Positions 11,532 through 23,149 of a DNA stretch of 64,000 nucleotides are shown here, one piece after another (position 1 is the first letter of the stretch; every line of letters starts with the position of its first letter). Under the pieces are notes generated by a model that saw only the letters and a program-made list of their open reading frames with translations, was not told the origin of the DNA and did no database searches. A program made the translations under genes and the position numbers. This stretch comes from Xenopus tropicalis. Lineage: Eukaryota > Chordata > Amphibia > Anura > Pipidae. Location: contig NC_030679.2 of the NCBI RefSeq assembly GCF_000004195.4, forward strand, positions 33,965,712 to 34,029,711, written 5' to 3'.

Positions 11532-11875
11532 TTAAGCTGGCCATACACGTAGCAATTATGATCTTTCCTGTGACCATTGGTCTCAGGGAAGATCGGTTAC
11601 TTCCTCCACTGATGTTCAGGGCTGAATCATCAGATATGGAGGTGGAAACAAAAGGAATTCTACCTCCACCTGTCGATTCAGCCCTAAACATAGATTTTGC
11701 TTGAGTGCCTTCAATGGTGCCCAATCAAAATCTTTTAACCTGACTGATCGGCGAGTCAACCGATATCCAAAGCCTTTGTGATATTGGTCGTCTCGTCAAG
11801 CCTCCATACACGCACTGAATATCGTATAAAACAAGGTTTTGTACGATAATATCGGTGTATGTATGGCCAGCTTTA
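11532..11875. mobile_element. Harbinger-like MITE, 338 bp, TTA target duplication
   Basis: The element 11535-11872 starts AGCTGGCCATACACG and ends TGTATGGCCAGCT. TTA occurs at 11532-11534 and 11873-11875. An inner inverted pair (ATGTTCAGGGCTGAATC near 11609 and GATTCAGCCCTAAACAT near 11674) lies in the left half. Confidence 0.85.
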
Positions 11876-11974
11876 AAATACATGTTTCCAGTAACCAAAA
11901 TGATATAACATGGAGAGGAATTACCCTTATCTCAGTATGGACAAGGGAATGTTTGTTATGATACAAGAGAATGT

Positions 11975-12425
11975 ACAGGTATGGGGCCTGTTATGCAGAA
12001 TGCTTAGGGCCTGATGTCTTCTGAATAATGAGTCTTTTTCTAATTTGGATCTCCATATTTTAAGGGGCACATTTCTCATTTTTGTGTAAAATTCACATAA
12101 AGCCATTTCCACAAATGTCTTACATTTACTATTAAGTCTGAACTGAAAAAGTTAGCACAGGAAAAAAATCCCCAATTTTTTGACTTTCGGAATTGTCACA
12201 CAAAAACCAGCATCAAAAATCTGAAACCTCTAAAGTTTTGAACCCAATAGGATTGTTTTGCCTCCAATGAGGATAAATTATATCTTAGTTGGGATCAAGT
12301 ACAAGGTACTGTTTCGTTATAACAGAGAAAAAGGAAATGAATTTTAAAAAAAATGAACTACTTGATTAAAATGGAGTCTATGGGAGATGACTACCCTGTA
12401 TTTCAGAGCATTCTGGATACCAGTT
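11975..12425. mobile_element. TA-type MITE (CAGGTATGGG family) with internal insert
   Basis: It starts ACAGGTATGGGGCCTG. The middle matches the family at 12241-12330 (AGGATTGTTTTGCCTCCAAT and ATCTTAGTTGGGATCAAGTA). The last recognisable end is CATTCTGGATACCAGTT. A block at about 12061-12237 is foreign to the family and starts GGGGCACATTTCTCATTTTT, suggesting a nested element. Confidence 0.7.
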
Positions 12426-12429
12426 CAGG

Positions 12430-13057
12430 TTCAAAGCAGACTTAAAGAGTTGCTATGGACAGCAGTTGTACTAATTATACTGTAAATTACATTATTTTAA
12501 TAGACAAATGGCTGTATAAAAAAGCCTCGGAGCAGTCACCAAAGTATGTGAACATGGTGTTTCCGGTTATTATTAAAACCAAATAGATCTGTAAAAACAT
12601 GTTATTGCCTTTAATGACTGTGAGTTATAGTGTATAGTGTGGAATGTTTGTAATATTATCAGAAAAAGGCCCAGAAGTGTCACTCTGTGTACTCTGATGT
12701 CATTAAAAAAATTATTGATTTTAGGAATATTCCAGCTCTGAACAGGTGTTGCATTACTGTCTAATTCATTTTTCTCTCCAAGACATAGCAATGGTGGCCA
12801 TATAATTCACACTGTAATTCTGTGCACTTTAGGGACACAATCTGACACACTTGGCTTATGTGTAGAATCTCAAAAACCTGCCCTTCTTATTTGAGACCAA
12901 CTGCCATCTATCTGTATCTAATGGCTTACTGAGAATACAGCGTTTGTAAGCATAATTCAAAAGCCATTCTACTTAAAATGCTCAAAACCATTTCATATGA
13001 AAGGATTGTTAAAGAAATAAGTACTGCAATATCTAAAAAGTTCTCTAAACATTCTTT
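12430..13057. other. Unique non-coding DNA
   Basis: No recognisable feature. Confidence 0.5.
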
Positions 13058-13380
13058 TGGAGATTTACTGTGTCAAAATGGCGAAAAATCTAAATGCTAC
13101 AATTCGCCATCTAAAACTTGTTGAGATCATGTAGAAGTCAATGGCACTTGACAATGTCTCTTGCCTTCCCTGCATGACCCTTCTTTAGAGGTTTTTTGGA
13201 TTTGTTAGTTTTTTGGTTGTTAGTTTTTTGCGCGACACAAAGTAGAGGTTTTGGTGTGACAATTCGAAAAGGTCAGTTTTGCAACCTTTCTGCAGAATGT
13301 TTCAGCTCAGACATTTTAGTAAATGTCAGACATTCGTGGAAATAAATTTCAAATTGAGAGTCATAGTAAATCTCCCCCTA
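13058..13380. mobile_element. Degraded Harbinger-like MITE
   Basis: The left end GGAGATTTACTGTGTC and right end AGTAAATCTCCCCC are inverse complements, similar in style to the GGGGCTGATTTACTAA elements. The interior is diverged, with ATGGCGAAAAATC against its inverse only weakly conserved. Confidence 0.55.
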
Positions 13381-15430
13381 GGCGTCAATACATTTAGTTA
13401 GGCACTTCTGCACTTAATGCAGACCAGAGTAGAGGTAGTGCAGCTTAAATATATTTATCTCCTGCAAATATCGGTGTATAAGTTAAGGTACTGTACAGTA
13501 CTATAGGATGAAGGTACGTGAAACTACATGTCAGACTCAATCAACCAAACTTAATTTTGAATGAAACTGTGTAAAATGAAATTGAAAACAATAAACAGGT
13601 ACTTCTTGTAGGGATGTAGTGTATGTAAACATCTGGGATTCAAAAAAAATACTTCACACTGGTCAAAATCTGGTATGCATTTGTTAAGCTGTTGGCCTGA
13701 CAGAGTGGTAAGGAGAGGGAAGCATTTAAGAACAAGTGATAAATACTATAGAAGAATTTTCAATAGTGATGAACTAAATTTAATAAACTGATCAGTGATC
13801 AAAGGGGAATATTATTGAAATAATATAAGCCCAGAGAAGAGCAAATAAAATTGTGGGCTTCTCACTCTGAAGTAGTGGTACTGGCATATTAATATTATCG
13901 TAATACGATCAGGCACTAGTTAACCAAGTCATTGCAACAACAAGATTGACCAACACGGCCCACTGGAAGCATCCAGGGCCCCCTCAGTTGAGTGAATGCC
14001 AATAATAAGATACATTTACTTACCATGACACAGTGTGCAAAATGCAAAAGTACAATTTCTATATTTTTTCCACACAATGCAGCAATTTTCCCAGAATTCT
14101 ATGCATTCGGTTGATTTTCTTGGTGCATTTGCACTGGATATATTGCTGTTGTGTCAGGTCGCCAAAATGAATTGACTGTAGAGAAAAGTGCGAGTTGCCC
14201 ACTGCAATAGTGGATGTAAATGAGCTCTAAAATCTTTGGCACAGATAGCAATGGTTCTGAAATAACCATTTAATAAGCCTTTGATCACCACAGATGCTTT
14301 TGAAGCCCTCTGCACGACCCCCTCAATGAAACCTAAATAAGTACATTCCCAATAACTCTAACTAATACACCTATTAACATCTTTCAAAACTTTTTATTTC
14401 TTTTCTTTTAATGCTTTCCCTTCTTTTTATTTATCAGTACTCTTCTAACTATAATGGATAACTTGTTGTGTCCATTACACACTTAAACCTCAGCACTCAA
14501 GCACTGGATACAATTGTTTGTATTGTACTCGCTGAAACAAATGTCTTGCTTTCTATCTTGCAATTTCTTACTAAAACTACAAAAGTTAATAAAATAATTT
14601 ACCAAAGACACAATCAGCAACTACATGTGTTTTACTTTCCCAAATACATTCACAGCACAAAAAACCTTAAGCAATTCTAGGGCACTAAAATTGAAACATA
14701 GTGCTTTACTATGCTTAGTACAGACAAATATATCATTTACCCACATTAGTTAACAAAGTAAAAAATAAACAAACAAACAAAAAATACATTTGACAATAGA
14801 CATTTGTTCCGTGGTGTCCTGAACTGAAAATGCAGCCTGTTGGGCGACCATAACTCACTGAGGCGGAACATCATTCTATTTACAGAGCAAAACCAAGCCA
14901 ATTTTTGTTCACTTATGTTTTATTGTTGTTCTTTTTTTTTCTTAATTAAAAATGTTTATCTCACCAAAATTGAAGATTATTCATTTGACAACATTTACCT
15001 AAATTAAATCACTGTGCATCTAGATAGTACAAATCAATGACTATTGATTGCTTGTCAGCCATACCAGAGAGCCAGTTGGGATATATTGGCAATTAGGTAA
15101 TTAAATACCAACCATCCCCCTTTATACTGCTTTATTAAGTAATTTAGTTCTACAATGTTGTAATCAAGATGGATCACATATTTAAGAGAGATAATGTGAT
15201 TTAGCAACTATTAGAAAAAAAGTTTTTTAATGCATAGATTATAACATGCTTTCCACTATTCCCTATAAATAGAATATGAATGTTTGGAAATAAAGAGCTG
15301 TACTGTGCAGCGACACACCAAGTATATTGTGTATGAAACCCATATTTATAGGACAAAAGGAATAAACAGAATGTGGGACAGGTTGGCTTAATGCAATTAA
15401 GGCAGTTACATAAGATTTAGGTTATGTGTT
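13381..15430. other. About 2 kb of unique AT-rich DNA
   Basis: No repeat family, gene or structure recognised. The 70-codon frame at 14468-14680 is taken as chance. Confidence 0.5.
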
Positions 15431-15439
15431 ATGAAGGTG

Positions 15440-15565
15440 CAAAGTTTGCTACAAGCCTAGTCATTCATAGCAACCAATCAGCAGGAAGAATTTATCGATC
15501 ACCTGTTTAAAAACAAACATTTTATTGTTTGTTATGGGTTACTGTACCTGGGCAAATTGTGTTTT
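15440..15565. mobile_element. Palindromic MITE fragment (GCAACCAATCAG family)
   Basis: ATAGCAACCAATCAGCAGGA at left and GTTATGGGTTACTGTACCTG at right match the two arms of the more complete element at 49328-49504. The outer ends are lost. Confidence 0.55.
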
Positions 15566-15569
15566 GTTT

Positions 15570-17025
15570 AATTACTGAAATGTGCTTAACTTAATTTCAT
15601 GTTGTTCTATGCATTCCAGTGTCTTTTGCTACGAGACTGTTCCTGGGATATATTCATCATTGTTGAATTCCTTAATGCTTCCATACCTGTCTTTTGCTTT
15701 TCTAGATATGTATGTTTGCATATAATTATATAACTAATGGTACAACTTGAGATTATAGCCCTGGACATTATGTAATTGTTTTCTGTTTTTAATGTCCTTT
15801 GATGTACCTTGAGCAATCAAGTCTACAGTACTTGCAAGCACATTTTCTCCCAAGAAACAATCCCAAGCTTTCTTCATGGTTCATAATTCCATCCTTTTCA
15901 CCAGTCTGCCTGCCACTGCCTAGAGTTACACAGTTTGTTATCCATAACCTCCCTCCCCCCCAATCCTTCTCAATTGAGGTGGCCCCAACACAATACTATT
16001 TATTGTATAACTAACATATATGTTATTTTTGCCTAAGTGCATAACCTTTCTTTTATCAACACTGAACCTCATTACGCTTGACCTTCATGTTGTGAAGGAA
16101 TTCCAGCTGTTTATGCTTTCAACCTTACTTCAACTTCAAAAAGGTAATGAAGATAATTGGGAAAAAATGTTATTGTGATTTCAATTACATATTACATTTG
16201 CCACAAAACCAAGTTTCCTAGGAAACTGATGAAGAAACTCATCCTTTACGTCAGTGTTAGTCTTATAAAATCCAATCCTTTTCCATCACTGTGCATTTTT
16301 AGAGACAGAAGTCCTGTGCTGTATGTATATAACTTTTAATACCACCTGTAATTATAAAGCAGTCTCAGTTTTGCTTAACACTATTGCATATCAACAAGTT
16401 TATTTTTTTTTTAATTTTACCTCAAAGATTTTGTATTTATAACATATTTTACCTTTCTCTAGAGATGCATTAGTTATTATGTAGAATTTACAAAAATATA
16501 GCTACATCAACTTACTTGCTAAGTGATAAACAAGGTTTGTTCTTAGCATAATGGCCAGTGTAATGGCAAGGCAAGTGTCACTGGGCTGAAACAGTTCCTA
16601 ACGTATTGCTCTTCTTGGCTAGACATAATGAAGTCATACATCTTAATTATGTGTGCATGAGTAGATTAGCTACAGGTTAGAAAAATAAGCCATGGGGCCA
16701 TAGTTATGCACAAAATGTTCTCTGTACACTACATCACTGAAGATGAAACAGGGCAAATAACCCATTAAAGGGAAAATATATATAAAGTCTCAGGGTGCCA
16801 ACATTCAATCCAATTAATATGCAACCTGCAGGATCAAAAAAAGTATATGTAGTGATGGATCAGCACTCTCTATCATTTGATTTGATTTCCAGGAAACGCA
16901 AACTGGCTTTAACATGGTAAAAATGACAGATACAATTATTGATTAATCTACAAAATCTCTGCTAATCTCTGCTAAATGGTGCCAAGTCCAGTTGTAGATT
17001 GGCAATTTGGCACATTTTTAAATAT
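15570..17025. other. Unique AT-rich DNA
   Basis: No recognisable gene or repeat. Confidence 0.5.
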
Positions 17026-17128
17026 GAAATTACCATTCATTTTATCAGGGTAATAAAAGTAAAATTACTTCCTGCTTTGATTCCAGTCATCTCAACACTC
17101 GCTTTCAACCACTCAATCCCTTGTCAAT
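17026..17128 (+). repeat. Local direct duplication, copy 1
   Basis: The block from GAAATTACCATTCATTTTAT to ACTCAATCCCTTGTCAAT is repeated at 17497-17590, inside a hAT-like MITE. See the matching finding. Confidence 0.8.
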
Positions 17129-17139
17129 ATGTTTTTGTT

Positions 17140-17275
17140 AACGGCAGGCTTAATGTAAGCTCTTTAGGACAGGGTGTCTTATTCTGCATTTCTCTGACTT
17201 ATGCATTTTCTTGAGTTTATCAGTTTCTGTTGCTGCAATAGCAATTCTTTATATTCAATAAAACAATAATAAATT
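17140..17275 (+). mobile_element. Possible SINE/LINE 3' tail
   Basis: TAATGTAAGCTCTTTAGGAC followed by AGGGTGTCTT resembles the TGTAAGCTCTACAGGGCAGG tail also seen, inverted, at 53630-53866. It ends near AATAAAACAATAATAAA. Only a fragment. Confidence 0.4.
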
Positions 17276-17296
17276 CCCAGGGACTCTGCGTAAAAT

Positions 17297-17846
17297 AACT
17301 AAAGCTATCCATGCACAGCAATAGTGATGGGCCAGGCATGGATTTGCGGCAAAATTTCCGTGTTTCGCCATTGGTGGATATTTGCACGAAACGGGCAACA
17401 AAAATTCGCTGAATGTTTCGCTCTTCAAAAGAATTGTTGTGCGTCTAAAAGAATGGTCTCTCATCAAAACAATTGTCGTGTGACAATAAGTTTGATGAAA
17501 TTACCATTCGTTTTCTCAAGTTAATATAAGTAAAATTACCTCCTGCTTTCATTCCAACACTCGCTTGCAACCACTCAATCCCTTGTCAATCCCTTGAAGC
17601 GAATCGGGACAGATTCGCTCATCACTAGCCAGCAATCCACTTGGGCTAACAATAGGATTATACTATAGTCTTACAGAGATGAGGGCCACATCAATACACC
17701 CAGGTGGACCCATATCAAAGTGATTTTCAAACCTGCATAATACATTTATGGCTGATTTTTGTACAGCTATCAGGCAGGCGGGCAGTAGGGAGGCTCCATA
17801 CAGAGCCCCATATCATATCAGTCAGCCTGTGTATGGACACATTTCC
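17297..17846. mobile_element. Harbinger-like MITE remnant split by a hAT-like guest
   Basis: The left end AGCTATCCATGCACAGC and the right end GCCTGTGTATGGACAC are imperfect inverted ends of the 11535 family. The middle is interrupted by 17322-17627. The rest is diverged. Confidence 0.5.
17322..17627. mobile_element. hAT-like MITE with captured flanking DNA
   Basis: The ends are TAGTGATGGGCCAGGCATGG and GGGACAGATTCGCTCATCAC. The flanks CACAGCAA and GCCAGCAA agree at 6 of 8 bases. The stretch 17497-17590 is not typical of the family and duplicates 17026-17128. Confidence 0.8.
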
Positions 17847-17933
17847 AATGGCCATTACATATGCATGAATGCAATATCGTTTGGAGGATAGTAACTACTT
17901 AGCTTGGCTTAAGTGCTTTATTTTCCAAATAAA

Positions 17934-18187
17934 GGGCCAGATTCAATTCCGTAAGAAAAAGATTTATCACGTGAAAAACTGATGGACCAGATTCAATTTG
18001 AGATGCAATTCAGATAAACATATCTTGCGGTTTATCACATGAAAAGTCTTTTAAAGTCCATGAGAAAAAACTTGAACTGAATTAGGACAAAAGTTTTTTC
18101 TCCCCAAATTCAATCATGTCTATAAGTTTTCACATCATCACATCATAGAACATGAGATAACTTTTTCTCACTGGATTATATCCGGCC
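17934..18187. mobile_element. MITE of the GGCCAGATTCAAT family
   Basis: The left AGGGCCAGATTCAATTCCG, followed by TAAGAAAAAG, is mirrored at right by CTTTTTCTCACTGGATTATA and CCGGCCT. CACGTGAAAA and its partners form further inner inverted repeats. Superfamily is uncertain. Confidence 0.6.
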
Positions 18188-18242
18188 TAAAGGGTTCTTA
18201 TTTCAAGCACTTTTCCTAAAATCTATAAAATCACATTAAAAA

Positions 18243-18541
18243 TAGGCATGAGGGAATTTTTTCACCAGACATGGATTTGCAGCAAAAGTCCGCATTTCAC
18301 AGTTGGAAATTTTTTTGCAAAACTGACAAAAAAAGTTGCAGAGACAAACAAGGCGCCAAGACAAAAAAGTTGTCACATAAATTCTCCCATTGACTTTAAT
18401 GCATTTGGAGTAAGAAAAAAAGTTGCGAGTAAAAATTGTTGAGCATGAAAATTGTTGCACATAAAAAAGTCGCCTGTAGACTTTGAAGAAGACTTTGAGA
18501 ATGCATTTTACAAAATTTTTCGGGGCAGATTCGTTCATTAC
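18243..18541. mobile_element. hAT-like MITE, degraded
   Basis: The left interior CACCAGACATGGATTTGCAG and the right interior CGGGGCAGATTCGTTCATTA match the TAGTGATGAGC family. Terminal bases are mutated and I see no clean target duplication. Confidence 0.7.
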
Positions 18542-18639
18542 AAGTAAAAAGAAATATGGAATGATGGTAAGCATAAGGGAGAGCTGCAGGACCATAGATG
18601 CCCACCCTATGGTCTTTGCCCAAAAAGATGGTTAAACAC

Positions 18640-18795
18640 TTCCTTCATATTTAATAAAAGGAACTAAGTTTGCCCATGAGCAGTAACCCAAAGCAACCAC
18701 TAAGGTGTTTGCTTTTAAACAGGTGACTAGTAAATGCTTCCTGCTGATTAATTGATATGGGTTACTGCTCCTGGGCAAAATTAGTGCTTAATTAA
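18640..18795. mobile_element. Palindromic MITE fragment (TTTGCCCATGAGCAGTAAC)
   Basis: TTTGCCCATGAGCAGTAACC at left and GGTTACTGCTCCTGGGCAAA at right are near-perfect inverse complements. Same family as 49328. Confidence 0.65.
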
Positions 18796-18856
18796 ATATT
18801 CCTCTCTTTATCTATTTCTCTCTCTCACTGTTTATAAAAAATATTGCTTGCAATCC

Positions 18857-19344
18857 TTAAAGGACAAGGAAAGGCTGTTGAAGATATTAAGTTATAATAC
18901 AGGCATACCTGTAATGTGTTCTGCAGCACTGTACAATCTGTTAAATGCCAATCCATTCAGCGGTGTAAACCCTGTAGTTCAGAAAAAAACTGACGACTAC
19001 TTAAAAAAAATACCCAAAGTGCATCTCTCCTGCACCAAGACCAAAACCGGGCGCTTGCGCAGTAGCTTGTGTATAACATTGGCGCATGTGCATTACCCAC
19101 GATCGGGAGCGAGCATGAACGGCAGCACTAAAGTGAGCAGGCTGAGAGACGTTCACACATGCGCAGTAGATATGCGGCGGCCATCTTAATGATGTCATGG
19201 GAGCTGCTCTGGAGCTGTCTAATAGTAACTATTGAAATGTAACTGTGGTCAAAATAATAGTTTTTTAAGCAAAAAAATCTGGTACAGTAGGGGGCATTTA
19301 ATTATATGTTTAAAACTTGTAGTAAAGACTTTCCTTGTCCTTAA
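18857..19344. mobile_element. T2-type MITE, 480 bp, TTAA target duplication
   Basis: TTAA at 18857-18860 and 19341-19344 brackets AGGACAAGGAAAGGC and GACTTTCCTTGTCC. This matches the TTAAAGGRR rule, although the last base before the right TTAA is missing. Its GC-rich centre (GGCGCTTGCGCAGTAGC) gives rise to the 113-codon frame at 18848-19189, which I reject as coding. Confidence 0.85.
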
Positions 19345-19477
19345 AGTAAATTATATATCTTATACAATAAGATAACACACGCAGTCATAGGCCTTTCTGA
19401 AAAATAACCAATATCTGGCTTGCCAGCCAAGTATCTGCACATTAGAGAAGAAAAACCATAGTCTAGTGAAAACTCTT

Positions 19478-19550
19478 CTCTAGCCCCATATGTAATAAAA
19501 GGCACATAGTTTGCCCATGTGCAGTATCCCATAGCAACCAATAAGGTGAA
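19478..19550. mobile_element. Fragment of the 49328-type MITE
   Basis: TTTGCCCATGTGCAGTATCC then CATAGCAACCAATAAGGTG match one arm of the family. The other arm is absent. Confidence 0.5.
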
Positions 19551-21680
19551 TATATTTGGCTCTTCTGTCGTGAAAACTCTATCAGTCTAGGTTTTGGAGT
19601 GTTTAAATTGTGAAATGGAATGATAATAGAATAACTGTATGCAATATATACAGTATATATATATATATAATTTATTTTTTTATGCAACTTGTTCTGTAGA
19701 CGCATAGCTTTGTTTTTTTATATAAAGCTCGAGTCAACTACCTACATTTATTTGCACAATATCTGTAGTTTGTGATTTCTGAGACACAATGCCCATTAGA
19801 AGTAAAAATCTGAGCTTTGGTGCCTGTGGCAGAATACAACGACTCCCAAAAGTATTTAGTGCACATTACAAGCTCACTCCCCTGAACCTAGCATTTCATG
19901 CCTTTGAGGGCTATAATCCCAGAGACATCAATCCAAATATAACAAGTCCCTTTCTGTATCTGACAGCAGTGAAATGTAGTTTTACTCATAGCCTACTGAT
20001 CAGAAAAGCCTGTATATCTTTTTGGCCATGAAATTGTCTTTAAAAGCAAAGAGATGAGAGAGGACTTGCTGTAACCAATAATTAGTTTGCTACACACTTT
20101 CCTAGGGTTGTTTAAAACAATTTTTGGTGAAATTTCCTAAATGTTCAATAAAGTTAACATTTTCCTTATTACTAAAATGTGTGGCAGATAAAATGAGTAA
20201 AAAAAAGATCTGGTGACATTTAGGCAGCCTTTAATGCAATGAATTTGTACATCTGTGAACTTGCAGATAGCTGGACTGGGAATTTTTCACATCAGACAAA
20301 ACAGGTCCCAGGAATTAAGCAGTTATTTTACTGAGGCAGGTATTTTACATTAAATAAATCTAGCGCTAATACAGCATATTGATCATTAAAGTACACTGGA
20401 CAACCTATTAAAATGATTGGCACAAGCTGAGCAAGTGAGCTATAAAAATCCATAGAGTTTATAGTATTTGAGTGATAGCTCCATCTGACCTGTCACAATC
20501 ACATGTATTCCATGCCCTCCAACCACTTGCCAACCCTTTAATCATACAATACTCAAGTTTGCAGAAACTCACTTCAATCCACTTGCTTATTTCTGCTTGG
20601 GTTAATAGTATTCTTTGGGACTTGGAATTCCCATTATGAAACCACCCACTTAATAGATCTAAGGTTACTTACTGATTCTTATGCTCTGAAGACTAACTGG
20701 GCAGTGAGACTGCTACTTTTTGTAGGTTGGTGTAAAGATTTATTACCTAATTAAAGAGATGCTGCTATCATTAACCAAATATAATATGGCAAAGTGCATT
20801 TGACATCCAAAACAGATGCTCTTTCTATTGGTCTGATTATTCCATAGCACATACTGTATAGCTGGAATGTAAAGGTATATTTATAGGCTTTCTAAAAGGT
20901 TCATAGTTTCTATCAACACAACTGCAACTTGGAGTGGCTTTTACAAAATTTTGTGTAGAATTTAGAGTTAAAAAAGAGATAACACAGCATTTTAAAACTA
21001 TGTAAGGATGTGTGTAGGAGATTTTGTATGCATAGCACTTTGTTCCAATAGAAGATTAAACAAAAGAAAGTTGCGGGATAAAGGAAATCTTTTTATCAGT
21101 AAGCCGTGAAAATAAGATGCACACTATCAAGGCAACTGTATATTAAAAGTATAACTTACTTATAGGTTAAGGGACATTAACAGAGACCAAGAGAGAGTGG
21201 GTGTGTGAAAATGTATGAAATGTTACATTAGTACAACCAAAAGTGTGAAATGGGTTACTAAGGTTGGGAATCCTTTAGAAGTTAAAGTGCAAGACATAAT
21301 GAGACTGTAACAAAGCGAGTGAAAGCATTAGACACTTCATCCAACATGTGTCTAAAAGTAATCAGAACAGAAGAGTTTTTGAAGGAAGGTTAAATACTTG
21401 AGCTTGTCATTCTTGTCCTTGAATGGTGTGAGTGTGGCATTTAGTGTAGGTGGGAGGGCAGAGACCAGGAGAGAATTGTATAATGTACTGAACTATATGC
21501 ATGTACTCTGTGCCAAACATAAGCCGAAAAAAGTGCAACAGATTGCCTCTAACTATATAATAATGGCTTTTAAGAACAATATAGTGACTAAGCCCTCTGA
21601 TTCAAACCAGCCCCCAGGTCAAGAATGGCAATAGTGCACGGGAGTGCCAGCCTTTGAAAAATATGACCAGAGGTAAATAG
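19551..21680. other. About 2.1 kb of unique AT-rich DNA
   Basis: Contains only a short (TA)n run near 19651. The 80-codon frame at 19789-20031 and the 78-codon frame at 21398-21634 show no domain and no exon signals. Confidence 0.45.
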
Positions 21681-21686
21681 ATAGGA

Positions 21687-21722
21687 CCACCATACGGGGT
21701 TTACCTTGACGTGGTATGGTGG
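21687..21722. repeat. Perfect 9-bp hairpin, CCACCATAC / GTATGGTGG
   Basis: The stem is 21687-21695 with 21714-21722, and the loop contains GGGGTTTACCTTGACGTG. The precision of the stem and the unusually G-rich loop suggest an end of an interspersed element or a structured RNA segment. Class is not recognised. Confidence 0.5.
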
Positions 21723-22280
21723 CTTACCAATCTTATGATCATAATTTTGTAACTAAAAACCCCTGTTTTTTGTCAATATACTGTATGCACTAGCATGAAA
21801 CTAACAGACAATTTACTTATGAAACAGGGGACCAGGGAATGTGCATTGATCAATCCTTTTTTCTTTTTGTATGTTTGTAGTTAATTTGGCCAGATCAGTT
21901 GCACTTCCATTGTATTTGTATACTTTTTTTAGCCTTGGAGTGCTCCCACAACCTCTTTTTGTGTATTTAAGAACAATATTGGCTGAAACAAAGGGGTATT
22001 TGTACTTAGCAATTACTAAAAATAATACTGAAGCCATAAAAATGACATTAGCAGTATCAGAATGAACAGTATAAAAGTGTGAAAACTATGGCCTTCCAGG
22101 TTCTCAAATATAAGTTACGAACCCTGTTTTAAAATTGTGCAAATCTATCAATTCCATGCAGGATGCTGCCACAATGCAGAGCAACTTGACAAAACTGGGA
22201 AGCAAAATGGAAAATGAGGTTCAATGTTAAACAGTGCAGAGTTACACTTTGGTAGAAATAATATAAATACGAGTTACACA
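21723..22280. other. Unique AT-rich DNA
   Basis: Nothing recognised. Confidence 0.45.
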
Positions 22281-22284
22281 CTAA

Positions 22285-22490
22285 GAGGGGAATGTAATAA
22301 AATTCGGTAATGGAAAAATTATTAGCAATGCGAAAATGTATGCCTTCGTGTGAAAGAATTAACCTTTGCGTACATTTAATATAGGCTTTGCGAACATGGA
22401 AACTGTTTAGTGACCATTTCCAACAGTGGAAGAAAGTTTGCAACAGTGCGCAGTGTATGTAATAAAACTTCTTAATGAAAAGTTGTTACC
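22285..22490. mobile_element. Truncated MITE (GGGGGAATGTAATAAAA family)
   Basis: The left end GAGGGGAATGTAATAAAAT and about 200 bp of interior parallel 59634-59830, including ACAGTGCGCAGTGTATGTAA. The right half is missing and is replaced at 22490 by the CTCGAGTATAAGCC repeat. Confidence 0.8.
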
Positions 22491-22605
22491 GTATATACTC
22501 GAGTATAAGCCGATCCGAATATAAGCCGAGGTACCTAATTTTACCTAAGAAAACTGTAAAAACGTATTGACTCGAGTATAAGCCTAGGGTGGGAAATGCA
22601 GGAGC
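22490..22605. repeat. CTCGAGTATAAGCC interspersed repeat
   Basis: ACCGTATATACTCGAGTATA is followed by AGCCGATCC. CTCGAGTATAAGCC recurs at about 22571 before TAGGGTGGGAAATGCAG. This sequence is widely repeated in vertebrates. The far end of the element is not identified; it may extend toward 23150. Confidence 0.65.
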
Positions 22606-23149
22606 ATATATTTTGAAACTACAACCAGCACCCAAGAATGCAACCAATTTTATGTGATGCATGGATCCTGTTTACTAGATACAACACTAGCATCTATTGC
22701 AAAGAAACAAGGACACGTATATTTGTTTTAGTACAAGGATAAGGACCTGGTTTGCAGCACAGCCTACCAAAGCTCATATCAAATGTAAAAAAACAGACAG
22801 GAAAAGCCAAGATGAAGGACAAGAGGGCGGCTGAAGGCCAAGAGTGAAGGATGGTATCAGATTTCTGTCAATCTATAGAAGAACTTGACTGGGCATGGAA
22901 CAGCATGGAGAACAGAAAAGTTGCCACCAAAGAGGACAACTTATTTTACATTAACTGACTAATTGGGTATCCGTCTCTGCACAGGTTACCCACGGACTAC
23001 CAACAGCACCAAAAGAGCAAGCAATAATTTGATTAAGGAAGAATGCCAATACTTACTTGCATTCGCCAGGTACTGTGCATCCACCATGAAGCAATATGGA
23101 TTCGAAGATGGAACGAACTTGTTGTGCACCGCCCCCCTCAGGGACGGGC
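22606..23149. other. Unassigned DNA between repeat end and minisatellite
   Basis: No recognised feature. An open plus-strand frame begins at 22963 and continues into the minisatellite (to 23454, 163 codons). The first part has no recognised domain and the second is a translated satellite. Confidence 0.4.

Noticed and set aside
18848..19189. 113-codon plus-strand frame
   Set aside because: Contained in a T2-type MITE with clear TTAA borders.
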